From: Gammaproteobacteria bacterium
GTDB lineage: Bacteria > Pseudomonadota > Gammaproteobacteria > Chromatiales > Sedimenticolaceae
Length of the DNA stretch: 13,407 bases
Reading direction: 5' to 3'
Assembly (NCBI GenBank): GCA_020445165.1
Contig: JAGRHE010000067.1
Span: forward strand, 1-13,407
Both the position numbers and the translations under genes were made by a program. This document shows, one piece after another, positions 1 to 6,219 of this stretch. The notes below the pieces were generated by a model. The model worked only from the letters and a program-made list of their open reading frames with translations. It made no database searches and had not been told where the DNA came from. Each line of letters begins with the position of its first letter. The first letter of the stretch is position 1.

Positions 1-1
1 C

Positions 2-340
2 AAGGGTCGGGATGCTTTCTATTTCAACTGGCAGTTGCGCATCGATGATGCCCTTCAGCAGCCATTCGAGCCAACCCATGCGGCCGTTGCGGCCTTGCCG
101 CTGGATCGCAGTCTCCCGGCACACGACCTCGCCGCCAATCTGCGCCGGGTTTTTTCCTCGATCGTCGCCGGCAACGTCAAGGAACAGGGTATCCGTGCGG
201 TCGAGCGACACGGGCCGTTCGAGATCCGCGCCGAGCCGGTGATGGCTGCGGCGATGGATGACCTGCTGCAGCGGTTTGTCGAACAGCGGCGGATGAAACT
301 CGAAGGCGAATACACCCCCTGCTACCGTCTCGTCCATTGA
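2..340 (+). CDS. ppnN: PpnN nucleosidase, C-terminal part (5' end outside window)
   Basis: Only the last 112 residues are present; the frame is open from the first bases to a TGA at 338-340. PpnN (YgdH) hydrolyses the N-glycosidic bond of pyrimidine and purine nucleoside 5'-monophosphates in the cytoplasm and is linked to (p)ppGpp control. The visible part matches my memory of its C-terminal DUF3412 region: an FNW motif near the start, QPFEPTH, AADLRR-like (here AANLRRVFSSIVAGNVKEQG), ERHGPFEI, DDLLQRFVEQRRMKL and a terminal Y-x-PCY. The tail ends with CYRLVH, much like the E. coli protein. The catalytic Rossmann-like domain is not visible, so activity cannot be judged. It precedes the heat-shock genes by about 150 bases but shows no sign of sharing their promoter. 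The assignment rests on recalled family sequence, not a search. Confidence 0.82.
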   Translation, partial: KGRDAFYFNWQLRIDDALQQPFEPTHAAVAALPLDRSLPAHDLAANLRRVFSSIVAGNVKEQGIRAVERHGPFEIRAEPVMAAAMDDLLQRFVEQRRMKLEGEYTPCYRLVH

Positions 341-387
341 ACGCGGTGTTTGAGCAAAATTGTTGACCTGGCGCAAGATCCGCGTCC

Positions 388-417
388 CTTGAAACCTGTT
401 CTGTTCGCCCCGATCTA
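388..417 (+). promoter_or_regulatory. Candidate RpoH (sigma-32) promoter of hsp20
   Basis: CTTGAAA at 388-394 is followed after 13 bases by CCCCGATCTA at 408-417. The known sigma-32 consensus is roughly CTTGAAA, a spacer of 11-16 bases, then CCCCATnTA, so both boxes and the spacing fit, with one extra base in the -10 box. Transcription would start near 423-425, giving a leader of about 65 bases before the hsp20 ATG. The location upstream of a small heat shock gene supports the call. It could not be tested here. Confidence 0.68.
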
Positions 418-427
418 CAAGGCAGAA

Positions 428-491
428 GGCGGGGATGGCTCCCGCCGGTGTTGCTGTCTGGAAAATGCATAGATGGGAGGAACACATCATG
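428..491 (+). promoter_or_regulatory. ROSE-like RNA thermometer in the hsp20 leader
   Basis: The leader folds on paper into two hairpins. The first pairs GGCGGG (428-433) with CCCGCC (441-446) around a 7-base loop. The second hides the ribosome binding site: GTGTTGCT (448-455) pairs with AGGAACAC (478-485). In it TTGCT (451-455) faces AGGAA (478-482), leaving a G453-G480 opposition. That TTGCT-against-Shine-Dalgarno geometry with a G-G pair is the hallmark described for ROSE thermometers, which open on heating and control ibpA/hsp20-type genes. The site GGGAGG (475-480) lies 8 bases before the ATG. Base pairing is seen directly; thermosensing is inferred from the family. Confidence 0.62.
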
Positions 492-923
492 AACATGATA
501 AGACATGAACCCTGGAGCCTGCTGGAGCAGATGCGTCGCGAGATGGCGCAGGCGATGGAGTCGCGCGCTTCGGAAGGCAGCAGTGTGGCCACGAGCGACT
601 GGGTACCGGCCGTCGACATCAAGGAGGAGAAGGATAACTTCCTGATCGTTGCCGATATCCCCGGTGTTGACCCGAAAGATATCGAAGTCCACATGGAAAA
701 CGGTATCCTGACGATCAAGGGCGAGAAGGAAACCGAGAAGAAGGAAGACCGGGACGGTTACAAGCGCGTAGAGCGCAGCTTTGGCAGCTTCTACCGGCGC
801 TTCAGCCTGCCGGACTCGGCCGATCCGGAAAAGATCACCGCGAAAAGCAATCACGGCGTTCTCGAAGTACGGATCGCGAAGCACGAAAAGGTGCAGCCTC
901 GCAAGATCGCGGTCAATAGCTGA
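489..923 (+). CDS. Small heat shock protein, Hsp20 / alpha-crystallin family
   Basis: A 144-residue cytoplasmic holdase that binds unfolding proteins until DnaK/ClpB can refold them. The alpha-crystallin domain spans about residues 38-132, starting WVPAVDI and including the conserved AKSNHGVLEVRIAK stretch (A-x-x-x-x-GVL, about 118-131). A C-terminal IAV (140-142) is the I-x-I/V anchor used in oligomer assembly. The N-terminus is short (about 37 residues). ATG 489 is chosen over the in-frame ATG at 435. GGGAGG at 475-480 is well placed for it, and the family rarely has the extra 18 residues, which would fall in the leader hairpin. It heads an apparent hsp20-cbpA-cbpM locus, with a candidate RpoH promoter and thermometer-like leader upstream. 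It is of the IbpA/HspH general type; I cannot assign a precise symbol. Confidence 0.95.
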   Translation: MNMIRHEPWSLLEQMRREMAQAMESRASEGSSVATSDWVPAVDIKEEKDNFLIVADIPGVDPKDIEVHMENGILTIKGEKETEKKEDRDGYKRVERSFGSFYRRFSLPDSADPEKITAKSNHGVLEVRIAKHEKVQPRKIAVNS

Positions 924-929
924 TGCGAT

Positions 930-967
930 AGGTGCCCGGTGCAGAACCTGACCTGCATCGGGCACTT
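930..967 (+). other. Long intercistronic stem-loop between hsp20 and cbpA
   Basis: Positions 930-944 pair with 953-967 over 15 base pairs, two of them G-T (G-U) pairs (931/966 and 939/958), around an 8-base loop (945-952). The stem begins 7 bases after the hsp20 stop and ends 21 bases before the cbpA ATG. Only two T residues follow the stem, so it is not a classical intrinsic terminator. It could stabilise the hsp20 3' end, act as a processing site, or partly terminate so that cbpA/cbpM are made in smaller amounts. The pairing is seen; the role is inferred. Confidence 0.6.
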
Positions 968-988
968 CCTGGGTGGGCGAACTGACTG

Positions 989-1951
989 ATGGACTACAAA
1001 GACTACTACGCGGTGCTGGGCGTCGCGCGTGACGCCACGCAGGACGAGGTCAAGCGGGCTTACCGCAAACTTGCCCGCAAGTACCACCCTGACGTCAGCA
1101 AGGAGACGGACGCCGAACGCAAGTTCAAGGATCTCGGCGAGGCCTACGAGGTGCTCAAGGATCCCGAGAAGCGTGCGGCCTACGATCAGCTCGGCAAGGG
1201 CTGGCAGAGCGGCCAGGATTTCCGGCCTCCACCAGGTTGGGATTCCGGGTTCGAGTTTTCCGGTGGCGGTTATACCGATGCCGGCCGGGATGATTTCTCC
1301 GACTTCTTCGAGTCACTGTTCGGCAGGGCAGCGCGCGGTCAGCCGCGCGCCCGTGGTTTCTCCCACGCTGCCTACGAACGTGGCCAGGATCACCATGCAA
1401 CCATCGATGTCTCACTCGACGACGCTTACAACGGTGCCACGCTGTCGTTGCAGTTGCAGGTTCCGGAGTACGACCCCCACGGCCGACTGAGCGCGCGACA
1501 GCGCAAGCTCCAGGTCAAGATCCCGCGTGGTGTCACGTCTGGCAAGCGCATCCGCCTTGCCGGGCAGGGTGCGCCCGGGGCGAGTGGGACTGCGCCCGGC
1601 GATCTCTATCTGACGGTCAATCTCAAGAATCACCGATTGTTCGAAGTCGATGGAAAAGACGTGTTTCTGACCCTGCCGGTCACCCCCTGGGAGGCGGCTC
1701 TGGGGGCAAAGGTGGAGGTGCCGACGCTCGCGGGCAAGGTCGACCTGGCAGTCCCTGCCGGTGCGCGCAGTGGCCAGAAGCTGAGGCTGAAGGGGCGTGG
1801 CCTGCCAGTGCCGGGTGGCGCGGCCGGCGACCAGTTTGCAATCGTTCAGATCACGACACCGCCAGCAGACACGGCCGAGAAAAAAGCGTTCTACGAAAAT
1901 ATGCGTACCGAATTCGATTTTGATCCACGGACCCATTTCGGAGGGCATTGA
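989..1951 (+). CDS. cbpA: DnaJ-class co-chaperone CbpA
   Basis: A 320-residue J-domain protein that stimulates the DnaK ATPase; in E. coli CbpA also binds curved DNA and the nucleoid. The J domain spans about residues 3-68, with DYYAVLGV at the start and the catalytic HPD triad at 33-35. A Gly/Phe-rich linker occupies about 70-130. The C-terminal DnaJ substrate-binding domains follow (about 135-305), with repeated KIPRGVTSGKRIRLAGQG- and VPAGARSGQKLRLKGRGLP-like segments. The zinc-finger CxxCxGxG repeats of true DnaJ are absent, which together with the following cbpM favours CbpA. The ATG has only a weak, distant GGTGGG (972-977) as ribosome binding site. It is the only start that leaves the usual MDYKDYY N-terminus. 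It probably shares transcription with hsp20 across the intervening stem-loop. Confidence 0.94.
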   Translation: MDYKDYYAVLGVARDATQDEVKRAYRKLARKYHPDVSKETDAERKFKDLGEAYEVLKDPEKRAAYDQLGKGWQSGQDFRPPPGWDSGFEFSGGGYTDAGRDDFSDFFESLFGRAARGQPRARGFSHAAYERGQDHHATIDVSLDDAYNGATLSLQLQVPEYDPHGRLSARQRKLQVKIPRGVTSGKRIRLAGQGAPGASGTAPGDLYLTVNLKNHRLFEVDGKDVFLTLPVTPWEAALGAKVEVPTLAGKVDLAVPAGARSGQKLRLKGRGLPVPGGAAGDQFAIVQITTPPADTAEKKAFYENMRTEFDFDPRTHFGGH

Positions 1952-1954
1952 CCG

Positions 1955-2263
1955 ATGCCAACCACGACACATGTGTCTGCCGACGAACTCCTGACACTCG
2001 CCGAGTTGTCGAGTTGTTGTGGTTTGACCGCTGAGCAGACCCTGGTGCTGGTCAGCGAAGGGGTGATCAATCCGCTCGGTCGCGACCCAAGTGAGTGGCG
2101 CTTCGCTCTCGACGACCTGCGGCGCGCCCAAAGCGTCCTGCGGATTCAGCGTGACCTCGGAGCGAACTGTGCAGGCGCAGCGCTGGCGGTTGACCTGTTG
2201 GACGAGATGCAGCGCTTGCGCTCACGCATCAGGCTGCTCGAAACACTGATTTTCGATCGCTGA
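1955..2263 (+). CDS. cbpM: CbpM-like modulator of CbpA (MerR-type fold)
   Basis: A 102-residue cytoplasmic protein. In E. coli CbpM binds the J domain of CbpA and blocks both its co-chaperone and DNA-binding activity. This copy has the family layout: an N-terminal helix-turn-helix-like part (LTLAELSSCCGLTAEQTLVL, then VSEGVINPLG), a middle segment WRFALDDLRRAQSVLRIQRDLGAN, and a C-terminal helix LLDEMQRLRSRIRLLETL. The ATG lies 3 bases after the cbpA stop, and its strong GGAGGG (1940-1945) sits inside the end of cbpA, so the two are translated as a pair. Two adjacent cysteines occur near residues 21-22 with no evident partner. A generic MerR_2-family label is the fallback, but the tight pairing with cbpA makes the modulator role likely. 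Confidence 0.87.
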   Translation: MPTTTHVSADELLTLAELSSCCGLTAEQTLVLVSEGVINPLGRDPSEWRFALDDLRRAQSVLRIQRDLGANCAGAALAVDLLDEMQRLRSRIRLLETLIFDR

Positions 2264-2275
2264 CACAGCCGCTAT

Positions 2276-2295
2276 CGGCGCCATACCTGGCGCTG
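2276..2295 (+). terminator. Terminator-like hairpin after cbpM
   Basis: CGGCGCCA (2276-2283) pairs with TGGCGCTG (2288-2295), with one G-T pair, around the 4-base loop TACC. It lies 13 bases after the cbpM stop. Only TT follows, so it would be a weak or Rho-assisted end for the chaperone transcript. A structural role other than termination is possible. Confidence 0.4.
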
Positions 2296-2334
2296 TTCGA
2301 GCGCTCAGAATCCCCCCTGTAACGAAAGCTTAAC

Positions 2335-2380
2335 TTGTCTTCACATCGGCGGCTGCAATATATTCCGAAAAGTGAATATA
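2335..2380 (+). promoter_or_regulatory. arsR promoter with overlapping ArsR operator
   Basis: A -35-like TTGTCT (2335-2340) is followed after 18 bases by a good -10, TATATT (2359-2364). The -10 is the left arm of a perfect inverted repeat: TATATTC (2359-2365) and GAATATA (2374-2380), with an 8-base spacer. AT-rich dyads over the promoter are the usual ArsR/SmtB operators, and repressor bound here would cover the -10 and start site. The predicted transcription start (about 2371-2372) coincides with the arsR GTG at 2372, so the right arm lies within the coding region. The sequence pattern is seen; ArsR binding is inferred. Confidence 0.62.
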
Positions 2381-2722
2381 ACGCCGGTAACCCTGTTTTC
2401 GCTGCTGTCGCACGAAACGCGTCTGCGCAGCGTGCTGATGCTGCGGGAACATGCCGAGCTGTGCGTGTGCGAGCTGACCGCTGTCCTGGATGCGCCGCAA
2501 CCGCATGTGTCGCGTCACCTGGCCCAGCTTCGGGAAGCGGGCTTGCTGGTCGATCGTCGGCAGGGTCAGTGGATCTACTACCGCATCAATCCCGATCTGC
2601 CGGACTGGATCCAGACCCTGCTGACCCAGGCTGCGTCGCAGGTCGCCGCGTTCGAACCGTATGCGACGGATCTGCGGGTCCTCGGCGAGGGGCTGGTGAC
2701 GCGCAGCAACTGTCCGGTCTGA
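2372..2722 (+). CDS. arsR: ArsR-family arsenite-responsive repressor
   Basis: A 116-residue winged-helix repressor that releases DNA on binding trivalent arsenic. The metalloid site is ELCVCEL at about residues 29-35, with Cys31 and Cys33 matching the two thiols needed for induction in E. coli ArsR. The third cysteine of the E. coli motif is Thr36 here, and one more Cys lies near the C-terminus (Cys114 in SNCPV). The recognition helix is DAPQPHVSRHLAQLREAGLL (about 40-59), and the wing DRRQGQWIYYRINP follows. The start is a GTG; no in-frame ATG occurs upstream, and the N-terminal length then matches E. coli ArsR. No ribosome binding site precedes it, because the -10 box is there. It is the first gene of an arsR-gapdh-arsJ operon. 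Confidence 0.93.
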   Translation: MNITPVTLFSLLSHETRLRSVLMLREHAELCVCELTAVLDAPQPHVSRHLAQLREAGLLVDRRQGQWIYYRINPDLPDWIQTLLTQAASQVAAFEPYATDLRVLGEGLVTRSNCPV

Positions 2723-2780
2723 ATCCAGGTGCCGCGCAGACTGAGCGGTGGCGCATTGTTTTCCATGAGGTGTTTTACAT

Positions 2781-3782
2781 ATGAGCGTACGCGTGGGAAT
2801 CAACGGCTTCGGCCGCATGGGCAGGCTTGGCCTGCGCGCCGGATGGGAGCGCGACGGGTTCGAGGTCATACGCGTCAACGAGATCGCGACCGATGCCGCG
2901 GGATCCGCACATCTGTTGAAGTTCGATTCGGTGCACGGCATCTGGCCGGTCGATTGCGAAGGGCGGGACGGGTCCCTGCAGGTGGGCGACAGAGAGCTCG
3001 CGTACAGCGCTGAAAGCCGTATCGCCAGTGGCGACTGGAGTGACTGCGACATCGTCATCGAAGCGACCGGGAAGCATCACAAGAAGCCGGAAACACTCGA
3101 TGACTATTTCGCCCAGGGGGTGCGCAAGGTCATCGTGGCGGCACCGACCGAAGGTGCGCTGAATGTCGTGTTCGGTATTAACGACGACCTCTACCAGCCG
3201 TCGACCCACAAGCTGCTCACGGCCGCGTCATGCACGACCAATTGTCTGGCACCGCTGATCAAGGTAATGCACGAAAAAGTCGGGATCGTGCATGGCTGCA
3301 TGACCACGATTCACGACATTACCAACACGCAAACGATCGTGGACAAGGGACACAAGGACCTGCGTCGCGCACGTGCCTGTGGACAGTCTTTGATCCCGAC
3401 CACCACGGGGTCGGCACGCGCGATTGCGAAGATCTTTCCGGAACTTGAAGGCAAGCTGAATGGCCATGCGGTTCGTGTGCCCTTGCTGAATGCCTCCTTG
3501 ACCGACTTCGTCTTCGAGGCCGCGCGGCCGGTTACGGTAGAGGAGGTCAATGGGTACTTCGCCGATGCTGCCGCGAACGGGCTACAGGGGATACTCGGTT
3601 TCGAGTCCCGGCCACTCGTCTCTGTCGACTATGTCAACGATCCACGCTCGTGCGTGATCGATGGTTTGTCGACCATGGTGATCGATGGCACACAGGTGAA
3701 GGTTTATGCCTGGTACGACAATGAATGGGGTTACGTGAACCGGATGATGGATCTGGTCGCCAAGGTTGCCGCAAGCCTGTGA
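2781..3782 (+). CDS. gap: Glyceraldehyde-3-phosphate dehydrogenase of the arsenate-detoxification operon
   Basis: A 333-residue type I NAD-dependent GAPDH. The nucleotide-binding motif [10 protein letters not shown] is at 6-15. The catalytic Cys151 sits in [11 protein letters not shown], His178 in the [10 protein letters not shown] segment, and the C-terminal YDNEWGY motif is intact. All key residues are present, so it should be active. GAPDH can use arsenate instead of phosphate to make unstable 1-arseno-3-phosphoglycerate, which the neighbouring ArsJ exports; that pathway is established in Pseudomonas. The ATG at 2781 has GAGGTG at 2767-2772. The position between arsR and arsJ marks it as the dedicated detoxification copy rather than the glycolytic one, though it could serve both. 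I cannot tell from one window whether another gap exists. Confidence 0.93.
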   Translation: MSVRVGINGFGRMGRLGLRAGWERDGFEVIRVNEIATDAAGSAHLLKFDSVHGIWPVDCEGRDGSLQVGDRELAYSAESRIASGDWSDCDIVIEATGKHHKKPETLDDYFAQGVRKVIVAAPTEGALNVVFGINDDLYQPSTHKLLTAASCTTNCLAPLIKVMHEKVGIVHGCMTTIHDITNTQTIVDKGHKDLRRARACGQSLIPTTTGSARAIAKIFPELEGKLNGHAVRVPLLNASLTDFVFEAARPVTVEEVNGYFADAAANGLQGILGFESRPLVSVDYVNDPRSCVIDGLSTMVIDGTQVKVYAWYDNEWGYVNRMMDLVAKVAASL

Positions 3783-3816
3783 CGCGATCCCCGGGTACGG
3801 TCCAAGGGCCTTGCTG

Positions 3817-5049
3817 ATGAGCGATTCAGGGTTTCGCAATTACCTGGTGGTCACGGCCGGTTACTGGGCATTCACCGTGACCGACGGTGCGATCCGGATG
3901 CTGGTGGTGTTGTATTTCCATCAGTTGGGATATTCGCCATTCCAAGTGGCGCTGTTGTTTCTGTTCTACGAGGCCTTCGGCTTAGCGACCAACCTGGTGG
4001 GCGGCTGGCTTGGCGCGCGGATCGGACTCAACCTGACCATGCACATCGGCATGGCATTGCAGGTCGCGGCATTGCTGCTGCTCACGGTTCCCGACCCTTG
4101 GCTGTCGGTTGCCTACGTGATGGCCGTTCAGGCCATTTCGGGCATCGCCAAGGACCTGAACAAGATGTCGGCCAAGGCCAGCGTAAAGGTGTTGGCCGGC
4201 GCGGCCAGCGAATCCCGTCTTTTTCGTTACGTCGCGGTGCTGACAGGATCGAAGAATGCCTTGAAGGGCGCCGGCTTTTTCATCGGTGCCGCGCTGCTCG
4301 ACGCGGTCGGTTTTCGTATGACCCTGGTTGTCTTGGCCGTTGCATTGGCCATGGTGCTGCTGCTTACCGTCAGCATCCTGCCGCGAGCGGTTGGCGTGAT
4401 GTCGTTCAAGCCGAAGTTCACGGAGGTGTTCAGCAAGCGGCAGGAAATCAACTGGCTTTCCGCTGCCAGGTTCTTCCTGTTCGGGGCCCGTGACGTCTGG
4501 TTCGTCGTTGGATTGCCGGTTTTCCTGTACGAAACGCTGGGATGGTCTTTCACCGAGGTCGGTGGCTTCTTTGCACTCTGGATAATTGGTTACGGGACGG
4601 TCCAGGCACTCGCACCCCAAGTGCTGCGCCAGTCACGACACGGGCGCGGCCCTGGGGGTGGCAGCGCCAGGCGCTGGGTTGCGCTGCTCACGTTGGTACC
4701 GGCGACGATGGCGGTGTTTCTGCAAAGTGGCGAGATCGGCGCAGCCGTCGTGGTCGGTGGCCTGGTGGTGTTCGCGATCGTGTTCGCGATCAACTCGGCG
4801 GTTCATTCCTACCTGGTGCTGGCTTATTCCGATTCGGAACGTGTTGCTCTCAATGTCGGCTTCTATTACATGGCCAACGCCGGCGGGCGCCTGGTGGGAA
4901 CGCTGTTGTCCGGGGCCATCTACCAGGTCTACGGCCTGACCGGGTGCCTGTGGTGGTCGACGGCATTTCTGGCAGCGGCATGGCTGGCATCGCAACGCCT
5001 GCCGGAGCCGCATGCGCTGGTATCGTCTGTCCGTCCAGGCGGCAATTGA
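3817..5049 (+). CDS. arsJ: ArsJ, MFS exporter of 1-arseno-3-phosphoglycerate
   Basis: A 410-residue inner-membrane permease of the major facilitator superfamily. In the known pathway it exports the organoarsenical made by the adjacent GAPDH, giving arsenate resistance without prior reduction. About 11-12 hydrophobic segments can be seen across the length. The N-terminus (MSDSGFRNYLVVTAGYWAFT, then DGAIRMLVVLYFHQLGYSPF) and the AISGIAKDLNKMSAKASVK segment after the first helices fit my memory of ArsJ. The start is ATG 3817, which has AAGGG (3804-3808) 8 bases upstream. An earlier TTG in frame at 3766 would overlap gap and lacks support. The gene follows gap by 34 bases, in one operon under ArsR control. 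A generic MFS label is the fallback, but the arsR-gap-arsJ order is characteristic. Confidence 0.92.
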   Translation: MSDSGFRNYLVVTAGYWAFTVTDGAIRMLVVLYFHQLGYSPFQVALLFLFYEAFGLATNLVGGWLGARIGLNLTMHIGMALQVAALLLLTVPDPWLSVAYVMAVQAISGIAKDLNKMSAKASVKVLAGAASESRLFRYVAVLTGSKNALKGAGFFIGAALLDAVGFRMTLVVLAVALAMVLLLTVSILPRAVGVMSFKPKFTEVFSKRQEINWLSAARFFLFGARDVWFVVGLPVFLYETLGWSFTEVGGFFALWIIGYGTVQALAPQVLRQSRHGRGPGGGSARRWVALLTLVPATMAVFLQSGEIGAAVVVGGLVVFAIVFAINSAVHSYLVLAYSDSERVALNVGFYYMANAGGRLVGTLLSGAIYQVYGLTGCLWWSTAFLAAAWLASQRLPEPHALVSSVRPGGN

Positions 5050-5068
5050 TGCAGGGGTTCGTGCAGTT

Positions 5069-5085
5069 CTGCCACTCATTGGCAG
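5069..5085 (+). terminator. Hairpin downstream of arsJ
   Basis: CTGCCA (5069-5074) pairs perfectly with TGGCAG (5080-5085) around the 5-base loop CTCAT, 20 bases after the arsJ stop. No U-tract follows directly (a TTT occurs at 5091-5093), so termination would be weak. It may simply protect the 3' end of the ars transcript. Confidence 0.35.
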
Positions 5086-5392
5086 GCCGCTTTGAAGTAC
5101 GCGGCGATCCCTTCATTCGGTACAGGCGCTATGATACTGCAGCGATTTTTCGACTTTGCCGGATTCGCGTAATCCCGACCTAACCGGCGAACAATTCGCA
5201 GGGCACGTGTTCCAACTAAGATCAACAAAGCCCGGATCGTGCGGCATCGGAGCATTGAGATCGGAGCGCTCAAACAGGCCCGCGGACGGAAACCGGGGGG
5301 CACCGACGGGGGATATCGCCGCTGAACATGTATTCCGATCAAATGCCAGTTTGCAGGCAGATTGTCTGTTTCGCCGCTCGGATGGCGGTTCG
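5086..5392. other. Gene-poor stretch between arsJ and the PilZ gene
   Basis: About 300 bases with no convincing gene. The frame of the PilZ gene stays open back to about 5156, but that 79-residue extension has no domain character and no ribosome binding site, so I leave it out. One possible structure is TTTGCCGG (5155-5162) with CCGGCGAA (5184-5191), 8 pairs with a G-T pair and a 21-base loop. TATGAT (5130-5135) is a -10-like hexamer without a matching -35. I found no cyclic-di-GMP riboswitch signature, tRNA or insertion-sequence end. Confidence 0.5.
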
Positions 5393-5776
5393 ATGACCCA
5401 TGAACGCCGGCACTCGCCTCGATTTACGCTGGAAGGCAGCGTGCGCCTGAGTGCCCCTGGGTGTCCGGTGCAAGAGGTACGATTGACCGATATCTCGCTG
5501 CTCGGCGCCGGTATGTCGGTTTCGCGTTCCGCCATCGAGATGCTGGCGCAGGGGGGCAAGGTATTGTTGGAAGGAGACCGGGTTCAGTTGGATTTGTCGA
5601 ATGGGCTGCCGTCTGTTGCCAACGATATTCCGGCTGTTTCCTGCCGCGTCAGGCATGCCCGTCGCCTGTCGCTGGACCGCTATCATGTCGGCGTATTGTT
5701 CGTCGACCCGGACGACGGCCAGCGCGCAGGTATCGCCGGGCTCGTTGAGATGGCGCGTGCGGCGGCAGGGCACTGA
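5393..5776 (+). CDS. Single-domain PilZ protein (cyclic-di-GMP receptor)
   Basis: A 127-residue stand-alone PilZ domain. Such proteins bind cyclic-di-GMP in the cytoplasm and pass the signal to pili, flagella or polysaccharide machinery. Both halves of the ligand motif are intact: the R-x-x-x-R of RHSPR (6-10) at the extreme N-terminus and D-x-S-x-x-G as DISLLG (33-38). The rest is a beta-rich barrel with a conserved VGVLFVD-like strand near 100, then a short C-terminal helix. ATG 5393 is chosen because it puts R-x-x-x-R just behind the start, as in other single-domain PilZ proteins; the Shine-Dalgarno (GGCGG, 5384-5388) is weak and close. It has no gene partner in the same operon that would reveal its target. 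An exopolysaccharide locus lies about 5 kb downstream, but a functional link would be speculation. Confidence 0.86.
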   Translation: MTHERRHSPRFTLEGSVRLSAPGCPVQEVRLTDISLLGAGMSVSRSAIEMLAQGGKVLLEGDRVQLDLSNGLPSVANDIPAVSCRVRHARRLSLDRYHVGVLFVDPDDGQRAGIAGLVEMARAAAGH

Positions 5777-5852
5777 ATGCTGAAACCGCCGGCATGTCGG
5801 CGCCTCCCTGCCGTGACGGTCAGGTTGCATCACCTGGCTGGAGATGGCCGCG

Positions 5853-6194
5853 ATGCATGAGATGTCTTTGTGCGAATCCATTCTGCAGATCATCGAGAAT
5901 GAAGCACGGCAGCAGGGTTTTGTGCGCGTTACGCGGGTGCGACTGGAGATTGGCCGGTTGGCGGGTGCCGAGCCGGAAGCGATGAAGTTCGGTTTTGACG
6001 CGGTTACCCGTGGATCACTGGCGGAGGGCGCACGGCTGGAGATACTGAACATTCCTGGCAGGGCCTGGTGCATGGCTTGTGCGCGCGAGGTTGAAATCGA
6101 CAATCGCTTCGACGCCTGTCCACAGTGCGGCGGTTTCCAGCTGCAGGTGACTGGCGGCGAACAGTTACGTATCAAGGATCTCGAGGTTGAGTGA
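5853..6194 (+). CDS. hypA: HypA/HybF hydrogenase nickel-insertion protein
   Basis: A 113-residue cytoplasmic metallochaperone that, with HypB, delivers nickel to [NiFe]-hydrogenase (and in some bacteria to urease). The N-terminus is MHEMSLCESI; Met1-His2 provides the nickel site, and this fixes the start at ATG 5853 rather than the in-frame ATG at 5844. GGAG (5840-5843) is well spaced for it. The zinc site has two CxxC pairs, Cys73/Cys76 (CMAC) and Cys89/Cys92 (CPQC). The length is normal. No hypB, other hyp gene or hydrogenase subunit lies beside it: PilZ is upstream by 76 bases and ybjQ converges from downstream. It is therefore an isolated copy in this window, and its hydrogenase must lie elsewhere if it has one. 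Confidence 0.93.
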   Translation: MHEMSLCESILQIIENEARQQGFVRVTRVRLEIGRLAGAEPEAMKFGFDAVTRGSLAEGARLEILNIPGRAWCMACAREVEIDNRFDACPQCGGFQLQVTGGEQLRIKDLEVE

Positions 6195-6219
6195 CCGGCT
6201 TGGTCGTCTGGCCCCTGCT

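Noticed and set aside
363..368. TTGACC as a sigma-70 -35 for hsp20.
   Set aside because: No -10 lies at a suitable distance, and the RpoH-like boxes downstream explain the region better.
177..965. Long open frame on the minus strand opposite ppnN and hsp20.
   Set aside because: It covers two recognised plus-strand genes and the candidate promoter, and its translation has no family character.
2335..2784. Alternative 149-residue frame overlapping arsR.
   Set aside because: It is a shadow frame; arsR has intact metal-site and helix-turn-helix motifs in the other frame.
4770..4792. Direct repeat TTCGCGATC twice in arsJ.
   Set aside because: It encodes two similar membrane stretches (FAIVFAIN) in a gene with biased codon use; it needs no other explanation.
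5156..5392. Possible 79-residue N-terminal extension of the PilZ protein.
   Set aside because: The extension has no domain character and no ribosome binding site, and the PilZ R-x-x-x-R motif belongs near the start.
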